A stretch of 64,000 bases of DNA from Methylobacterium sp. W2 (GCF_020662345.1 NZ_VMOA01000024.1:1-64000), one strand, 5' to 3'. Shown: positions 27,462 to 36,925, counted from the first letter of the stretch. The notes: generated from the letters alone by a model not told the origin. Numbers and translations are program-made.

Positions 27462-28490
27462 TCAACCGGGCCGGCCGGCGAGACTGAGTCGGCGGATGAC
27501 GAGGTAGACGGCGAGCGCCGCAAGCGCGCCGATTCCCAGCGCGAGCAGCGACCCATCGTCGGATTCCGAAAAGAACAGACCCTTGGTGTTCATGCCGAAG
27601 ACGCCCGTCACCAGGGTCGGCGGCAGGAACAGGGCCGTCAGGATCGACAGGGTGAAGAGCTGGCGGTTGGTGAGCGCGGTGGTGCGGGCGGCGATCTCGT
27701 CCTGCAGCAGGCGGCTGCGTTCGGACAGGACATGCATATCGCGGTGGAGGGAATCCAGGCGTTGGACCACCCGCGCGGCCATGGCGCCCACCGCTTCGGG
27801 CAACTGATCTCCTTCCGTGCCGGCTTCGTCCTCGAGCCGGTGGAACACCGCCCGCAACCCGGCGAGCTGCCGGTGGGAGCGCACGGATTGGCGGCGGATC
27901 GGCCCAAGGGGCTTCGGGTCGTCCGCCTTGGCCTCGTCGAGCATGTCATCCTCGATGGCGTCGAGGGAGGAGGACAGGCGGTCGGCCGTGGCGATCAGCG
28001 CCTCGACGGTACTGCCGACGAAGCGTTCCAGCAGCTTGGCAGGGCCGGGGACGAGGGTGCCGGACAAGACGGCGTCGCGGGCGGCCACCGCGCAGGCCGT
28101 GGCATGGCGACGGCCGCTGACGAGGAAGTGCGGGCCGAGGATGCAATGGAGACGCCCGTTCGGCTCCTCGCTCGACGAGCCGTCGAAGGCACGTTCCCGG
28201 TCGGCGATGACGAAACCGGCATGGGGGCCGTCCACGACGACGCGCTGATGCTCGTCGCGGGCGAAGGTCGCGGCGGCGAGCCGGGCCGGGCCGAGGCGTC
28301 CTTCGAGGATGAGCGCCTCGATCCGCGCATCGACGAGGTCGACATGGAACCAGACAAAGCCGTGATCCAGGTCGTCCAGCGAGGGAATCCCGTCCCCCGG
28401 TCCGACCTGGCGTCCCCGTCCCTCCGCGTCGAAGGTGAGGGCGAAGATCAGCCCCGGCAGGGGTGATTCCTCGATGAGAAGGTGCTGCAT
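27462..28490 (-). CDS. CorA/ZntB-like metal ion transporter
   Basis: 342 aa. A long cytoplasmic alpha/beta N-terminal domain, an extended helix (about 190-280) and two C-terminal membrane helices (about 285-305, 320-338) joined by a loop with the GMN signature (FGMNTKGLFF, about 300). This is the 2-TM-GxN architecture for Mg2+, Co2+ or Zn2+ transport; ZntB proteins more often have GIN/GVN, so I leave the ion open. ATG 28490 starts the conserved domain. Confidence 0.88.
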   Translation of the reverse strand: MQHLLIEESPLPGLIFALTFDAEGRGRQVGPGDGIPSLDDLDHGFVWFHVDLVDARIEALILEGRLGPARLAAATFARDEHQRVVVDGPHAGFVIADRERAFDGSSSEEPNGRLHCILGPHFLVSGRRHATACAVAARDAVLSGTLVPGPAKLLERFVGSTVEALIATADRLSSSLDAIEDDMLDEAKADDPKPLGPIRRQSVRSHRQLAGLRAVFHRLEDEAGTEGDQLPEAVGAMAARVVQRLDSLHRDMHVLSERSRLLQDEIAARTTALTNRQLFTLSILTALFLPPTLVTGVFGMNTKGLFFSESDDGSLLALGIGALAALAVYLVIRRLSLAGRPG

Positions 28491-28652
28491 GGTGCGGTCG
28501 CGGCGATCATGGCCGGCAAAATGCCGGCTCACTATCGCGCTGGATCGCAACGCTGGGCGACACTGTGATGACGGAGGAGCGCCTCCGCCGATCGATACTC
28601 GGCCTGCGGGTTATCCGATCCGCAGGAGGGGGCGACGAGGTTTTGACTATCT

Positions 28653-29000
28653 TCAGCGGGTCACGACGCCCTTGTCGGCTTCCTTGACGCCTTTGTCGGC
28701 CTCTCTGGGGTTCATGCCCTTGTCGGCTTCCCTGCGAAGCTCTTCCGCGAAGGCTCCGGCCTGATCTCCGACGAAAACCTTCATCTTGACCGGAACGACG
28801 GCCCAGGTGACGGCAAAGATGAACACCGTCGCCGCCATGCCGAAGGCGAACATTTCCATGATGCCGAGCCAGCCAAGCAACAGCGGGATGCTGCTCACGG
28901 TCAGTCCAATGAAGGAGCTTCCGGTCAGAAAATAAACCGAGAAGAACGTGATGACAGCCAGGGATACCGGCTTGACGAAACGGACTATGTAACGTTCCAT
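28653..29000 (-). CDS. small membrane protein with EADKG repeats
   Basis: 115 aa. Three hydrophobic segments (about 10-28, 30-45, 48-70) are followed by a charged cytoplasmic tail in which EADKG occurs three times (READKGMNPREADKGVKEADKG) close to the C-terminus. I recognise no family. It sits at the edge of an A+T-rich patch and its ATG (28998-29000) abuts the start of a plus-strand frame. Confidence 0.6.
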   Translation of the reverse strand: MERYIVRFVKPVSLAVITFFSVYFLTGSSFIGLTVSSIPLLLGWLGIMEMFAFGMAATVFIFAVTWAVVPVKMKVFVGDQAGAFAEELRREADKGMNPREADKGVKEADKGVVTR

Positions 29001-29272
29001 TGCACTTTATCTCCTATTATCGGGTTATTAAAGAGCTTTCCGAACCTGTTGGCCGATATTTATTGTGCATCTACAATGAGGCGGGCTTTATAATTCAGTC
29101 TATCTCATTGTCTGACTGCTCAAATATCGGCAAAACTCGTATCGATTCAATAAACGCCGCATACCAGAAGCGGAGCGAGAGTCCAGCGATTCTCCGGCTT
29201 TCGGCGGCCGATGCTGAATTCTGCGAATCAAATAAGGAATATGGTGCCGTTGCCGACGGGGGGTCGCCGTAG
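29000..29272 (+). CDS. hypothetical small protein in an A+T-rich patch
   Basis: A 90-residue frame starting at TTG 29000. The product has a plausible mixed alpha/beta composition (YYRVIKELSEPVGRYLLCIYNEAGFIIQSISL), but codon use is clearly poorer in G/C at third positions than neighbouring genes (TTT, TAT, ATA, TTA, AAT). That fits either acquired sequence or chance openness in an A+T-rich intergene. No family recognised; no strong RBS. Confidence 0.35.
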   Translation: MHFISYYRVIKELSEPVGRYLLCIYNEAGFIIQSISLSDCSNIGKTRIDSINAAYQKRSESPAILRLSAADAEFCESNKEYGAVADGGSP

Positions 29273-29331
29273 TGTCATGCAGCTGTGATCCAAGCGTCCG
29301 GATGATTCCCATTCATCAGGAAGGCAATATT

Positions 29332-30258
29332 ATGGACGGCACTCGCGCCGGGACTCGTCCTTTCGATATCGAGGCTATTCGTCGAGAGATGGCTGACGAT
29401 TTCGATGAAGAGCTCGAGATGGAGCTCGAAGACGAGCGCCTTGAGCAACTCGTTAGCGAAATCGATGCCAGGCCTCGTCTGCCCACCATGGACCGGAAGA
29501 TCTATTTCCGCGAGCTGTTCCGGCTGCAACACGAGCTGGTTCGTCTCCAGGATTGGGTGCAGGCCCAGAAGCTCCGCGTGGTCGTGATCTTCGAGGGACG
29601 GGATTCTGCCGGCAAGGGCGGCGCGATCAAGCGGATCACCCAGCGCCTCAACCCCCGCGTCTGCCGCGTGGCCGCGCTTCCGGCTCCGAACGAGCGCGAG
29701 CGCACACAATGGTACTTCCAGCGCTACGTGGCGCATCTGCCGGCGGCTGGCGAGATCGTGCTGTTCGACCGCTCCTGGTACAATCGGGCCGGTGTCGAGC
29801 GCGTGATGGGGTTCTGCACCCCGGACCAGTACGAAGAGTTCTTCCAGTCCGCGCCGGAATTCGAGCGCATGCTGGTCCGGTCCGGCATCATCGTGCTGAA
29901 ATACTGGTTCTCGATCACCGACGAGGAGCAGGAACTGCGCTTCAACATGCGCATCCACGATCCCCTGAAACAGTGGAAGCTCTCGCCGATGGACGTCGAG
30001 TCCCGTCGCCGCTGGGAGGATTACACCAAGGCGAAGGAAGTGATGCTCGCCCGTACGCATATTCCGGAGGCGCCCTGGTGGGTGGTCGAGGCCGTGGACA
30101 AGAAGAAGGCCCGCCTCAACTGCATCAGCCATCTCCTGACGCAGATCCCCTATGGCGACGTGGAACACCCGCCGGTGCATCTGCCCGAGCGCATGCGCCA
30201 CGAGGATTACGCCCGCCAGCCGGTGCCGCAGGAGATGTTCGTCCCCGCCCTCTTCTGA
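29332..30258 (+). CDS. ppk2: polyphosphate kinase 2
   Basis: PPK2-family kinase of 308 aa that transfers phosphate between polyphosphate and nucleotides. The Walker A EGRDSAGKGG is at about 84-93, the Walker B-like LFDRSWYNRAGVE at about 145-157, and the lid SRRRWEDYTKAKEVM at about 224-238. One catalytic domain with an acidic helical N-terminal extension suggests class I (NDP-phosphorylating). AGGAAGG precedes ATG 29332. It follows an A+T-rich stretch (about 29000-29330) that probably holds its promoter. Confidence 0.95.
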   Translation: MDGTRAGTRPFDIEAIRREMADDFDEELEMELEDERLEQLVSEIDARPRLPTMDRKIYFRELFRLQHELVRLQDWVQAQKLRVVVIFEGRDSAGKGGAIKRITQRLNPRVCRVAALPAPNERERTQWYFQRYVAHLPAAGEIVLFDRSWYNRAGVERVMGFCTPDQYEEFFQSAPEFERMLVRSGIIVLKYWFSITDEEQELRFNMRIHDPLKQWKLSPMDVESRRRWEDYTKAKEVMLARTHIPEAPWWVVEAVDKKKARLNCISHLLTQIPYGDVEHPPVHLPERMRHEDYARQPVPQEMFVPALF

Positions 30259-30382
30259 CCATGCCGGGGGAACAAAGCTTGGTGTCGCCGCTCGGCCGGA
30301 CGCGGTTGCCCAAAGCGGCCGGGATGGGCAAGACCTGTGTCGGACGGGCCGATCCTCGGCCGGTCCGGCATGGGACCCCCGC

Positions 30383-31174
30383 ATGAGCGCCACCGACGAG
30401 ATCCTGTTCGACACCGATAAGGCGGGCATCGCCCGCATCGTTCTCAACCGGCCGCAGGCGCGAAACGCCCTGACCTTCGCGATGTATCAGGGCCTCATCG
30501 ACCTCTGCGACAGGATCGAGGCGGACGAGCGGATCAAGGTCCTCGTCATCACCGGCGCCGGCGAAAAGGCCTTCGCCGCCGGCACCGACATCGCCCAGTT
30601 CCGCGGCTTCTCCAGTCCGGAGGACGCCCTCGGCTACGAGCGCTTCATGGACAGGGTCCTCGGCGCGCTTGAGCGTCTGCGCGTGCCCGTCATCGCCGCC
30701 ATCGCCGGCGCCTGTACCGGCGGCGGGGCGGCCATCGCCGCCTCCTGCGACCTGCGCATCGCCACCCGCGACGCCCGCTTCGGCTTTCCAATCGCGCGGA
30801 CCCTGGGCAATTGCCTGTCGATGTCCAACCTGCGGCGCCTGTCCGGCCTCATCGGTCCCGCGCGGGTGAAGGACATGATCTTCACGGCCCGTCTGTTCGG
30901 CGCGGAGGAGGCGCTCTCGGTCGGCCTCGTCGGCGAGGTGGTGGAGGATGCCGCCGCCCTCGCCGCCAGGGCGACGGAACTCGCGACGCAGCTCGCCGGC
31001 CATGCTCCGCTGACCCTGCGGGCCACCAAGGAAGGCCTGCGCCGGCTCGACGCCGAGGCGGAGGGCGAACGCCCCGACGATGACCTCATCCTGATGTGCT
31101 ACACCAGCGCCGATTTCCGCGAGGGCATGGAGGCGTTCCTGGCCAAGCGTCCGCCGAACTGGACCGGCCGGTAA
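30383..31174 (+). CDS. enoyl-CoA hydratase/isomerase family (crotonase) protein
   Basis: 263 aa with the crotonase fold: VLNRPQARNALT (about 20-31), oxyanion-hole segment AFAAGTDIAQFRG (about 63-75) and ACTGGGAAIAASCDLRIA (about 110-127). The first catalytic Glu of classical enoyl-CoA hydratases (in the F-G-x-P-E motif) is Ile137 here (FGFPIART) and the second acidic position appears to be Asp in VKDMIF. It may therefore not be a true hydratase; isomerase, hydrolase or decarboxylase activity is possible. It lies 124 bases after ppk2 and has no partner genes of beta-oxidation. Confidence 0.85.
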   Translation: MSATDEILFDTDKAGIARIVLNRPQARNALTFAMYQGLIDLCDRIEADERIKVLVITGAGEKAFAAGTDIAQFRGFSSPEDALGYERFMDRVLGALERLRVPVIAAIAGACTGGGAAIAASCDLRIATRDARFGFPIARTLGNCLSMSNLRRLSGLIGPARVKDMIFTARLFGAEEALSVGLVGEVVEDAAALAARATELATQLAGHAPLTLRATKEGLRRLDAEAEGERPDDDLILMCYTSADFREGMEAFLAKRPPNWTGR

Positions 31175-31346
31175 GGCGCTCCTGGAACAGCGCCGCCCCG
31201 ATGCCGATGTGGGCAGGGTGACACACCGGGCGGCGAAAGCCCCCGGCCGCCCCGCTCCCTCGGCTCGGTTGCAGCTCTGTCATGCTCTCCATGATAGAGC
31301 ACGGGCAGGGGGGCGGCCGCCCTGGGACAGGCTCTTCTTCCGAGGG

Positions 31347-32855
31347 ATGATGCTCCGCTCGTTTCCTCTCGCGACCGCCGTAGCCCTGTTGTCGGGCCTT
31401 GCCGCTTCGGGAGCCCATGCCCAGACCGCCGCCGAGATTGCGGCGCGGCAGGCACGTCTGGCTCTGGAAGGTCTCGACATCGGGTCAGCCCGCGGCGCCG
31501 GCGGCGATCCGCAGACGTCGGTGGCGCAGTCGGTGACCTCGGCCAAGCCGTCGGCCAACCTCAACACCTCGATCCAGGATCAGCTCGGCCCCTATGGCGA
31601 TCCCTACGGCCTGCGCTCGTTCCTCAAGACCAAAGGCATCGAATACAGCCTCACCTATATCGGCGAGAGTTTTGGCAACGCGACGGGCGGCGCGCGGCGC
31701 GGCGCCATCGTCGAGGGACGCCTCGACGTTCAGTTCGATGCCGACCTCGAAAAGCTGGTGGGCTGGCAGGGGGCGGCGTTCCACACCAACCTCTACCTCA
31801 TCCACGGCACCGGCCTGTCGCGCTACTACGTCAACAACTTCATCACGGTGAGCGCCATCGAGGCGCTGCCCGCCTCGCGGCTCTACGAACTCTGGCTGGA
31901 GCAGAAGCTGTTCGACGGGCAGTTCGGGCTGAAAGTGGGTCAGATCGCGGCCGATACCGAGTTCGCGGTGAGCCAGACCGGCACGCTGTTCATCAACTCC
32001 ACCTTCGGCTGGCCCAACATCATGGCCGAGGTGCTGCCGAGCGGCGGGCCGATCTATCCCCTGGCGGTGCCGGCGGTCCGCGCGAAATACGTGCCCAACC
32101 AGAACTTCTCCCTGCAGGTCGGCATCTTCGACGGCGATCCGGCGGGGCCTTACCCCAGTGATCTCGATCCGCAGCGCCGCAACCGCACCGGCACGAATTT
32201 CCGCACCAACGATCCCGCTTTGGTCATCGCGGAGGCCGCCTACGCCTACAACATCGCGCAGGGCGATATCGGCGATCCCGGCACGGTGACGCTGGGGGGC
32301 TGGCACCATTTCGGCCGGTTCGATAGCCAGCGCTTCGACACGGCAGGGCGATCGCTGGCCGACCCGTCCACCACCGGTATCGCCCGGCGCTTCCGGGGCG
32401 ACAGCGGCCTCTACGGCATCATCGACCAGACCATCTACCGCGAACCCGACGATCCCAACGACGGCGCCAGCGTGTTCGTGCGCCTCTCGGGGGCGCCCTC
32501 CGACCGCAACATCATGGATTTCTACGCCGATGCCGGCATCGCCTATAAGGGCCTCTTCAAGGGACGCTCCGACGACACGGTCGGGGTCGCCTTCGCCATC
32601 GCGCGGATCTCGGACAGCGCCCGAGGGTTCGACACCGATGTGATCCGCTTCGGCGGCGCAAGCGGACCCCGTCGGAGCAGCGAGGCCGTGATCGAGGCGA
32701 CCTATCAGGCTGTCCTCGGACCCGGCGTCACGGTGCAGCCGGACATCCAGTACATCTTCCGCCCGAGCGGCGGCGTGCCCAATCCGCGCGATCCCGATGG
32801 CGCCCGGATCAAGAACGCGGCCGTGTTCGGAGTGCGGGCGACGGTGCGATACTGA
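31347..32855 (+). CDS. OprB-family carbohydrate-selective porin
   Basis: 502 aa. Signal peptide about 1-26 (ALLSGLAASGAHAQ), a short helical region (TAAEIAARQARLALEGLD), then a beta-rich body with the OprB hallmarks YGLRSFLKTKGIEYSLTYIGESFGN, LYELWLEQKLFDGQFGLKVGQI, and GVPNPRDPDGARIKNAAVFGVRATVRY with C-terminal aromatic residue. Outer-membrane channel, probably for sugars or organic solutes. Start uncertain by one codon (tandem ATGs at 31347 and 31350). Confidence 0.9.
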   Translation: MMLRSFPLATAVALLSGLAASGAHAQTAAEIAARQARLALEGLDIGSARGAGGDPQTSVAQSVTSAKPSANLNTSIQDQLGPYGDPYGLRSFLKTKGIEYSLTYIGESFGNATGGARRGAIVEGRLDVQFDADLEKLVGWQGAAFHTNLYLIHGTGLSRYYVNNFITVSAIEALPASRLYELWLEQKLFDGQFGLKVGQIAADTEFAVSQTGTLFINSTFGWPNIMAEVLPSGGPIYPLAVPAVRAKYVPNQNFSLQVGIFDGDPAGPYPSDLDPQRRNRTGTNFRTNDPALVIAEAAYAYNIAQGDIGDPGTVTLGGWHHFGRFDSQRFDTAGRSLADPSTTGIARRFRGDSGLYGIIDQTIYREPDDPNDGASVFVRLSGAPSDRNIMDFYADAGIAYKGLFKGRSDDTVGVAFAIARISDSARGFDTDVIRFGGASGPRRSSEAVIEATYQAVLGPGVTVQPDIQYIFRPSGGVPNPRDPDGARIKNAAVFGVRATVRY

Positions 32856-32946
32856 GGAACACCGGTCTTCCACGCCTCGCGAATGTCTCGAGCAAAGTGG
32901 GAAGATCTCTGGGCGCGATACGCCCCGAGGGCCTGGCCGAACCTGG

Positions 32947-33396
32947 TCACATCGTGAGCGCGGCCACGGCGGCGCGGTAGACGGTCCGATCGATCGCGCC
33001 GAGATGCTCGGCGCAAGCGGCTTGCGCCTTTTCCCAGAGCGGGTACGCCTCGGCCAGGACCGCGTGCCCCTCATCGGTGAGCAGGATGCGTCTCACGCGC
33101 CGGTCGTCCGCATCGGCCTCGATCGTCAGAAGTCCGCGCCGTTCCAGGGGCTTCACGTTGGCGGTGATGGTCGTGCGATCCATGGACAGGGCCTGCGCCA
33201 ACGCGCCGATGGTCGGAGCTTCGTCGCGGACGAGCATCATCAGCAGTGTGAACTGCCAGTTCGAGAGGCCGGTGGGACGGAGCGCCGCGTCATAGCGACG
33301 GCCGATGGCGCGCGCCGCCTTCTGAGCCGCGAAGCTGAAGCAGGCTTGTTCGACCCCGGCCGCGATCTTCGGGGTGAGGACCGGATGTCCGGTCAT
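32947..33396 (-). CDS. MarR-family transcriptional regulator
   Basis: 149 aa dimeric winged-helix regulator. The core is LSNWQFTLLMMLVRDEAPTIGALAQALSMDRTTITANVKPLERRGLLTIEADADDRRVRRILLTDEG (about 45-112), including the wing motif DDRRVRR. GAGGAACG precedes ATG 33396. Three similar 12-bp palindromic sites lie between it and the next plus-strand gene, consistent with autoregulation and control of that gene. Effector unknown. Confidence 0.92.
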   Translation of the reverse strand: MTGHPVLTPKIAAGVEQACFSFAAQKAARAIGRRYDAALRPTGLSNWQFTLLMMLVRDEAPTIGALAQALSMDRTTITANVKPLERRGLLTIEADADDRRVRRILLTDEGHAVLAEAYPLWEKAQAACAEHLGAIDRTVYRAAVAALTM

Positions 33397-33414
33397 GGGA
33401 CGTTCCTCGGGAGC

Positions 33415-33546
33415 GTTGATACCAACCAAATAGCGGCTCCGCAGGTTTTGTACAGCCCGAGCCGGCCGAGATCCCACGGAAATAGCATTGATATCAATCT
33501 ATGTGTGAACGCGCACCGCAGTCTGCGATAATGAGTTTATATCAAC
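33415..33546. promoter_or_regulatory. three candidate MarR operator sites
   Basis: Near-identical 12-mers: GTTGATACCAAC at 33415-33426, ATTGATATCAAT at 33487-33498 (perfect palindrome) and GTTTATATCAAC at 33535-33546. They share TTGATATCAA, the usual MarR-type core, and flank both the marR start and the promoter side of the divergent small secreted-protein gene. Confidence 0.6.
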
Positions 33547-33623
33547 GTTATCACAACCGGCCGAGGCGTCGGGTCACCAGAGACCCAACCCCGACGAAGG
33601 CTCACCACGCAGGACAATAGACC

Positions 33624-33923
33624 ATGACCGCTCGCTCCACCTTCATCACCGCCACCATCCTCGCCGGCGTCGCAGCCGCGATCGTTCCTGCCAAGGCCGA
33701 GCCGGCGAGGTCGTTCGACGCCTGGGGCCATCGCTTCACTGTCCCCGGCCCGCAAGCGGCCGCGACCGTCCCCCCCACCAACGAGTCGACCACCGCTTCG
33801 CTCACGCCGAAGCGGTCCTACGCATCCGCCAAGGCGGGCAATGAGAATGCGGGCTCCGCGTCTGTGCCGGCAATCCGCACGCTCAACGTCTGGGGCGCAC
33901 GGGTCGATGCCCCTACCTATTGA
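33624..33923 (+). CDS. small secreted protein with two WG-x-R motifs
   Basis: 99 aa: cleavable signal peptide (about 1-25, ITATILAGVAAAIVPAKA), then a Ser/Thr/Ala-rich low-complexity middle between two short similar segments, AWGHRFTVP and VWGARVDAP. No family recognised. Divergent from marR and downstream of candidate MarR operators, so probably MarR-controlled and exported to the periplasm. Confidence 0.65.
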   Translation: MTARSTFITATILAGVAAAIVPAKAEPARSFDAWGHRFTVPGPQAAATVPPTNESTTASLTPKRSYASAKAGNENAGSASVPAIRTLNVWGARVDAPTY

Positions 33924-34278
33924 TGGCAGGGCTGAGAACGACGTCGAAGCTCCCCCTCATCGCGGGTAGCCGGCGTTCCTCAACTCTTTGGACGATTCGC
34001 CTCGGCCTCCGGACATAGTTCCGGAACCGTGGTGGAGCGACAAGCCCAACCGATGACGAGACAGGGTGAGACGATCCATCCTGCCTCGCGCTGTCGGGCA
34101 AAGGCATCGGATCGAAAGGGCTCGCGTCGCGACCAACCGCATAGCCTCATCGGCTCAATGGCATTGATTTTATCGATATCGACTATCGATCGTATCTGTT
34201 TGATGAATGGTGCGCCGCAAAATATATCCCTCTCATGCAACGGGGCATCGGCCCCGGAACACCTGAGGGATCCTCGTC
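33924..34278. other. intergenic region between two small secreted-protein genes
   Basis: 355 bases. The first 200 are G+C rich without features I can name. The stretch 34155-34215 is A+T rich with GAT/ATC-rich runs (TTTTATCGATATCGACTATCGATCG), the likely promoter of the next small gene. No frame or hairpin convincing. Confidence 0.35.
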
Positions 34279-34506
34279 ATGACCGTTCGTAGCCTTGTCC
34301 TCGCCGCTCTCGCCTCCGCCACCCTGGTTGGTACTGCGACCGCCGACGAGCGCATCACCGTCACCCCTACCCTCTATCGGGAGCAGGCCCGCGTCACGGC
34401 TGCCGTGCGTCCGGCCTCCGAGCTCACCACCACGCCGTCCCTGACCTCGCGTGCTCCCGCGACCCGGCGCATCGTCGCCGAGATCGTCGACCCTGCGACC
34501 CGCTAA
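34279..34506 (+). CDS. small secreted protein
   Basis: 75 aa: signal peptide (about 1-22, SLVLAALASATLVGTATA) and a Thr/Ala/Arg-rich mature part of about 50 residues ending RRIVAEIVDPATR. Starts with MTVRS as the preceding small secreted protein starts with MTARS, suggesting related origin. A strong terminator follows at 34549. Function unknown. Confidence 0.6.
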   Translation: MTVRSLVLAALASATLVGTATADERITVTPTLYREQARVTAAVRPASELTTTPSLTSRAPATRRIVAEIVDPATR

Positions 34507-34548
34507 AGCAGCTCCCGTGAGTAGGGCCGGAGCAAAGGCGTGCATCAG

Positions 34549-34580
34549 CGCTCCATGGGGTCTGCCCCATGGAGCGTTTT
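34549..34580 (+). terminator. rho-independent terminator
   Basis: A 12-bp perfect stem CGCTCCATGGGG (34549-34560) / CCCCATGGAGCG (34565-34576), loop TCTG, followed by TTTT. It ends the small secreted-protein transcript and may act on the convergent dehydrogenase gene. Confidence 0.85.
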
Positions 34581-34608
34581 GCTTGTCGAGCCGACCGAAT
34601 GCGGGTGT

Positions 34609-36045
34609 TCAGACGCTCGTCTGGCTCACGAATTTTGTTGTCAGATAAGCCTCGATCGCCTCCGAGCCGCCCTCGCTGCCGTAGCCGGAATCCTTGATGC
34701 CGCCGAAGGGGGTTTCGGGGAAGGCGAGGCCGTGATGGTTGATGCCGAGCATGCCGCTCTCGACCCGGGCGGCGATCTCCGTCGCGCGGGCGGCCGAGCG
34801 CGTATAGGCATAGGCGGCCAGACCATAGGGCAGCCGGTTCGCCTCGGCGAAGGCGGCGTCGTCGTCGGAGAAGCGCTGGACCAGGGCCACGGGGCCGAAA
34901 GGCTCCTCGTTCATGATACGCGCGGTGAGCGGGGTCTCGGCGAGCACGGTCGGTTCGAAGAAATGGCCGCGGTTGCCGATGCGCTTGCCGCCAGTGCGGA
35001 GTTCCGCGCCCTGCGCCACGGCGTCGGCCACCAAGGATTCCATCGCCTCGCGCCGGCGGGCATGAATCAGCGGCCCCATCTGGGTCTCGGGATCGAGCCC
35101 GTCGCCGACCCTGAGACTTCGTGCATGCGCCACGAATCCCTCGACGAAGCGGTCGTAGACGGAATCGTGGATGAGGAAGCGAGTCGGAGCGACGCAGACC
35201 TGCCCGGCATTGCGGAATTTGTTGGCGCCGAGCACCGAGACGGCCTTCTCCACGTCTGCGTCGCCGAAGACCAGGGCGGGGGCGTGGCCGCCGAGCTCCA
35301 TGGTGACGCGCTTCATGTGGCGCCCGGCCAAAGCCGCGAGCTCCTTGCCCACCAGAGTGGAGCCGGTGAACGAGATCTTGGCGATGACCGGATGCGGGAT
35401 CAGGTAGGACGAGATCTCCGCCGGATCGCCGAAGACCAGGGACAGCACGTCACCCGGCACCCCGGCATCAAGGAAGGCGCGGATGAGTTCGGCGCAGCTC
35501 GCCGGCGTATCCTCCGGCCCCTTCAGGATCACCGAGCAGCCTGTGCAGAGCGCCGCCGACAGCTTGCGGACCGCCTGGTTGATCGGGAAGTTCCAGGGCG
35601 TGAAGGCGGCGACGGGCCCCACCGGCTCGCGTAGAACCATCTGGGTCACGCCCGGCACGCGGGCGGGGATGATGCGGCCGTAGGCACGTTTCCCTTCCTC
35701 GGCGAACCAGTCGATGACGTCGGCGGCGGCAAGCGTCTCCACCCGCGCCTCGGCCAGCGGCTTGCCCTGTTCCAGGGTCATCGTCCGGGCGATGGCGTCG
35801 ACACGCGCGCGGAGCAGATCGGCGGCCCGCCGCATCACCTTGGCGCGATCGAAGGCCGCGACCCTGCGCCATTCGGCGAATCCGCGACGGGCGGCCTCGA
35901 GGGCACGGTCGAGATCGTTGCGCGTCGCCACCGCCACGGTGCCGATGGCGTCGCCGGTGGCGGGGTTGAGGACGGGGATCGTCCGCGCGTCGGAACCCGG
36001 CGTCCAGGCGCCGGCGATGTGAAGGGTCACGTCCGGATAGTTCAT
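34609..36045 (-). CDS. gabD: NAD(P)-dependent succinate-semialdehyde dehydrogenase
   Basis: Aldehyde dehydrogenase superfamily, 478 aa. SSADH-like blocks are [55 protein letters not shown] and [11 protein letters not shown]. The catalytic Cys is in NAGQVCVAP (about 285) and the general-base Glu in TMELGGHAP (about 252). It oxidises succinate semialdehyde to succinate in GABA catabolism; related semialdehydes are possible. ATG 36045 fits the family N-terminus; an ATG nine codons upstream is the alternative. No GABA transaminase gene adjoins it, though the omega-transaminase at 15884 could supply a semialdehyde. Confidence 0.88.
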   Translation of the reverse strand: MNYPDVTLHIAGAWTPGSDARTIPVLNPATGDAIGTVAVATRNDLDRALEAARRGFAEWRRVAAFDRAKVMRRAADLLRARVDAIARTMTLEQGKPLAEARVETLAAADVIDWFAEEGKRAYGRIIPARVPGVTQMVLREPVGPVAAFTPWNFPINQAVRKLSAALCTGCSVILKGPEDTPASCAELIRAFLDAGVPGDVLSLVFGDPAEISSYLIPHPVIAKISFTGSTLVGKELAALAGRHMKRVTMELGGHAPALVFGDADVEKAVSVLGANKFRNAGQVCVAPTRFLIHDSVYDRFVEGFVAHARSLRVGDGLDPETQMGPLIHARRREAMESLVADAVAQGAELRTGGKRIGNRGHFFEPTVLAETPLTARIMNEEPFGPVALVQRFSDDDAAFAEANRLPYGLAAYAYTRSAARATEIAARVESGMLGINHHGLAFPETPFGGIKDSGYGSEGGSEAIEAYLTTKFVSQTSV

Positions 36046-36133
36046 CGGCGGCTCACGCTCTCGAAGGAGCATGGGTTGTCCGCCCTTCGCGCCAGCGCCG
36101 CAACCCTTCGTGTCGCAACCCTCGGGGGCGGTC

Positions 36134-36925
36134 TCAGGCCGCGATGCGGACCCGCGCCTCGTCGGCGCCCTTCACCGTCACCGTGCCGCCGCGCGTGGCC
36201 TGCAGCGTGCCGCCGCGCGGGATCACGATCCAGCCCTCCTTGCAATCGTCGATGGGCTCGGAGACCACCACGAGGCCGGTCTCGGTCTGGCGGTAGTACA
36301 GGCTCGGCGGGCGGCCGTCGCAGGCCCAGCGATAGGCGGTCAGGGTCTCCCCGTCGGTGACGACGGAGGTGAAGCGCAGGGCTTCGGTGATGCTGGCCGC
36401 CTGCATCAGGTCGCGGACCGTGGAGAGGGTCTCGGCCATGGCGCCGATCGGGTCTTCGGCGAGGCCATTGGCCAGGGCCAGGAGGAAGATCGCCTCGGAA
36501 TCGGTGGTGCCGCGCCGCGCTTCGTAGAGCGCGTCCGGGATCAGGGCTTCGATCCGCCGCTTGATGCGGTGATAGCCGCCGATCTGGCCGTTATGCATGA
36601 ACAGGTGCCGGCCATGGGCGAAGGGATGGCAGTTCGCCCGCGTGGTGGCCGTGCCGGTGGAGGCGCGGACATGGGCGAAGAACATCCGCGCGCGGACCTG
36701 CTGGCAGAGGTTGACGAGATTTTCGTCCGACCAGGCCGGGCAGACGTCGCGATATTGGCCCGGATCGGCCCGCTCGCCGTACCAGCCGATGCCGAAACCG
36801 TCGCCGTTGGTCTCCGTCTTCGCCTCGGTGGCGTGCAGCGACTGATGCACCAGCGAGTGCGTCGGGGCGCAGACGAGATCGGTCAGGAAGACCGGATCAC
36901 CGCTATAGGCGAGAAAGCGGCACAT
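36134..36925 (-). CDS. class II glutamine amidotransferase (YafJ/EgtC-like)
   Basis: 263 aa. An N-terminal-nucleophile glutamine amidohydrolase: Cys2 follows the initiator Met (MCRFLAYSG), with the glutamine-binding strands [16 protein letters not shown] (about 87-102) and [10 protein letters not shown] (about 108-117). No synthetase domain, so like YafJ or EgtC it is a stand-alone domain; EgtC would need ergothioneine genes, which are not nearby. ATG 36925 gives Cys2 directly and is therefore the correct start. Confidence 0.88.
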   Translation of the reverse strand: MCRFLAYSGDPVFLTDLVCAPTHSLVHQSLHATEAKTETNGDGFGIGWYGERADPGQYRDVCPAWSDENLVNLCQQVRARMFFAHVRASTGTATTRANCHPFAHGRHLFMHNGQIGGYHRIKRRIEALIPDALYEARRGTTDSEAIFLLALANGLAEDPIGAMAETLSTVRDLMQAASITEALRFTSVVTDGETLTAYRWACDGRPPSLYYRQTETGLVVVSEPIDDCKEGWIVIPRGGTLQATRGGTVTVKGADEARVRIAA

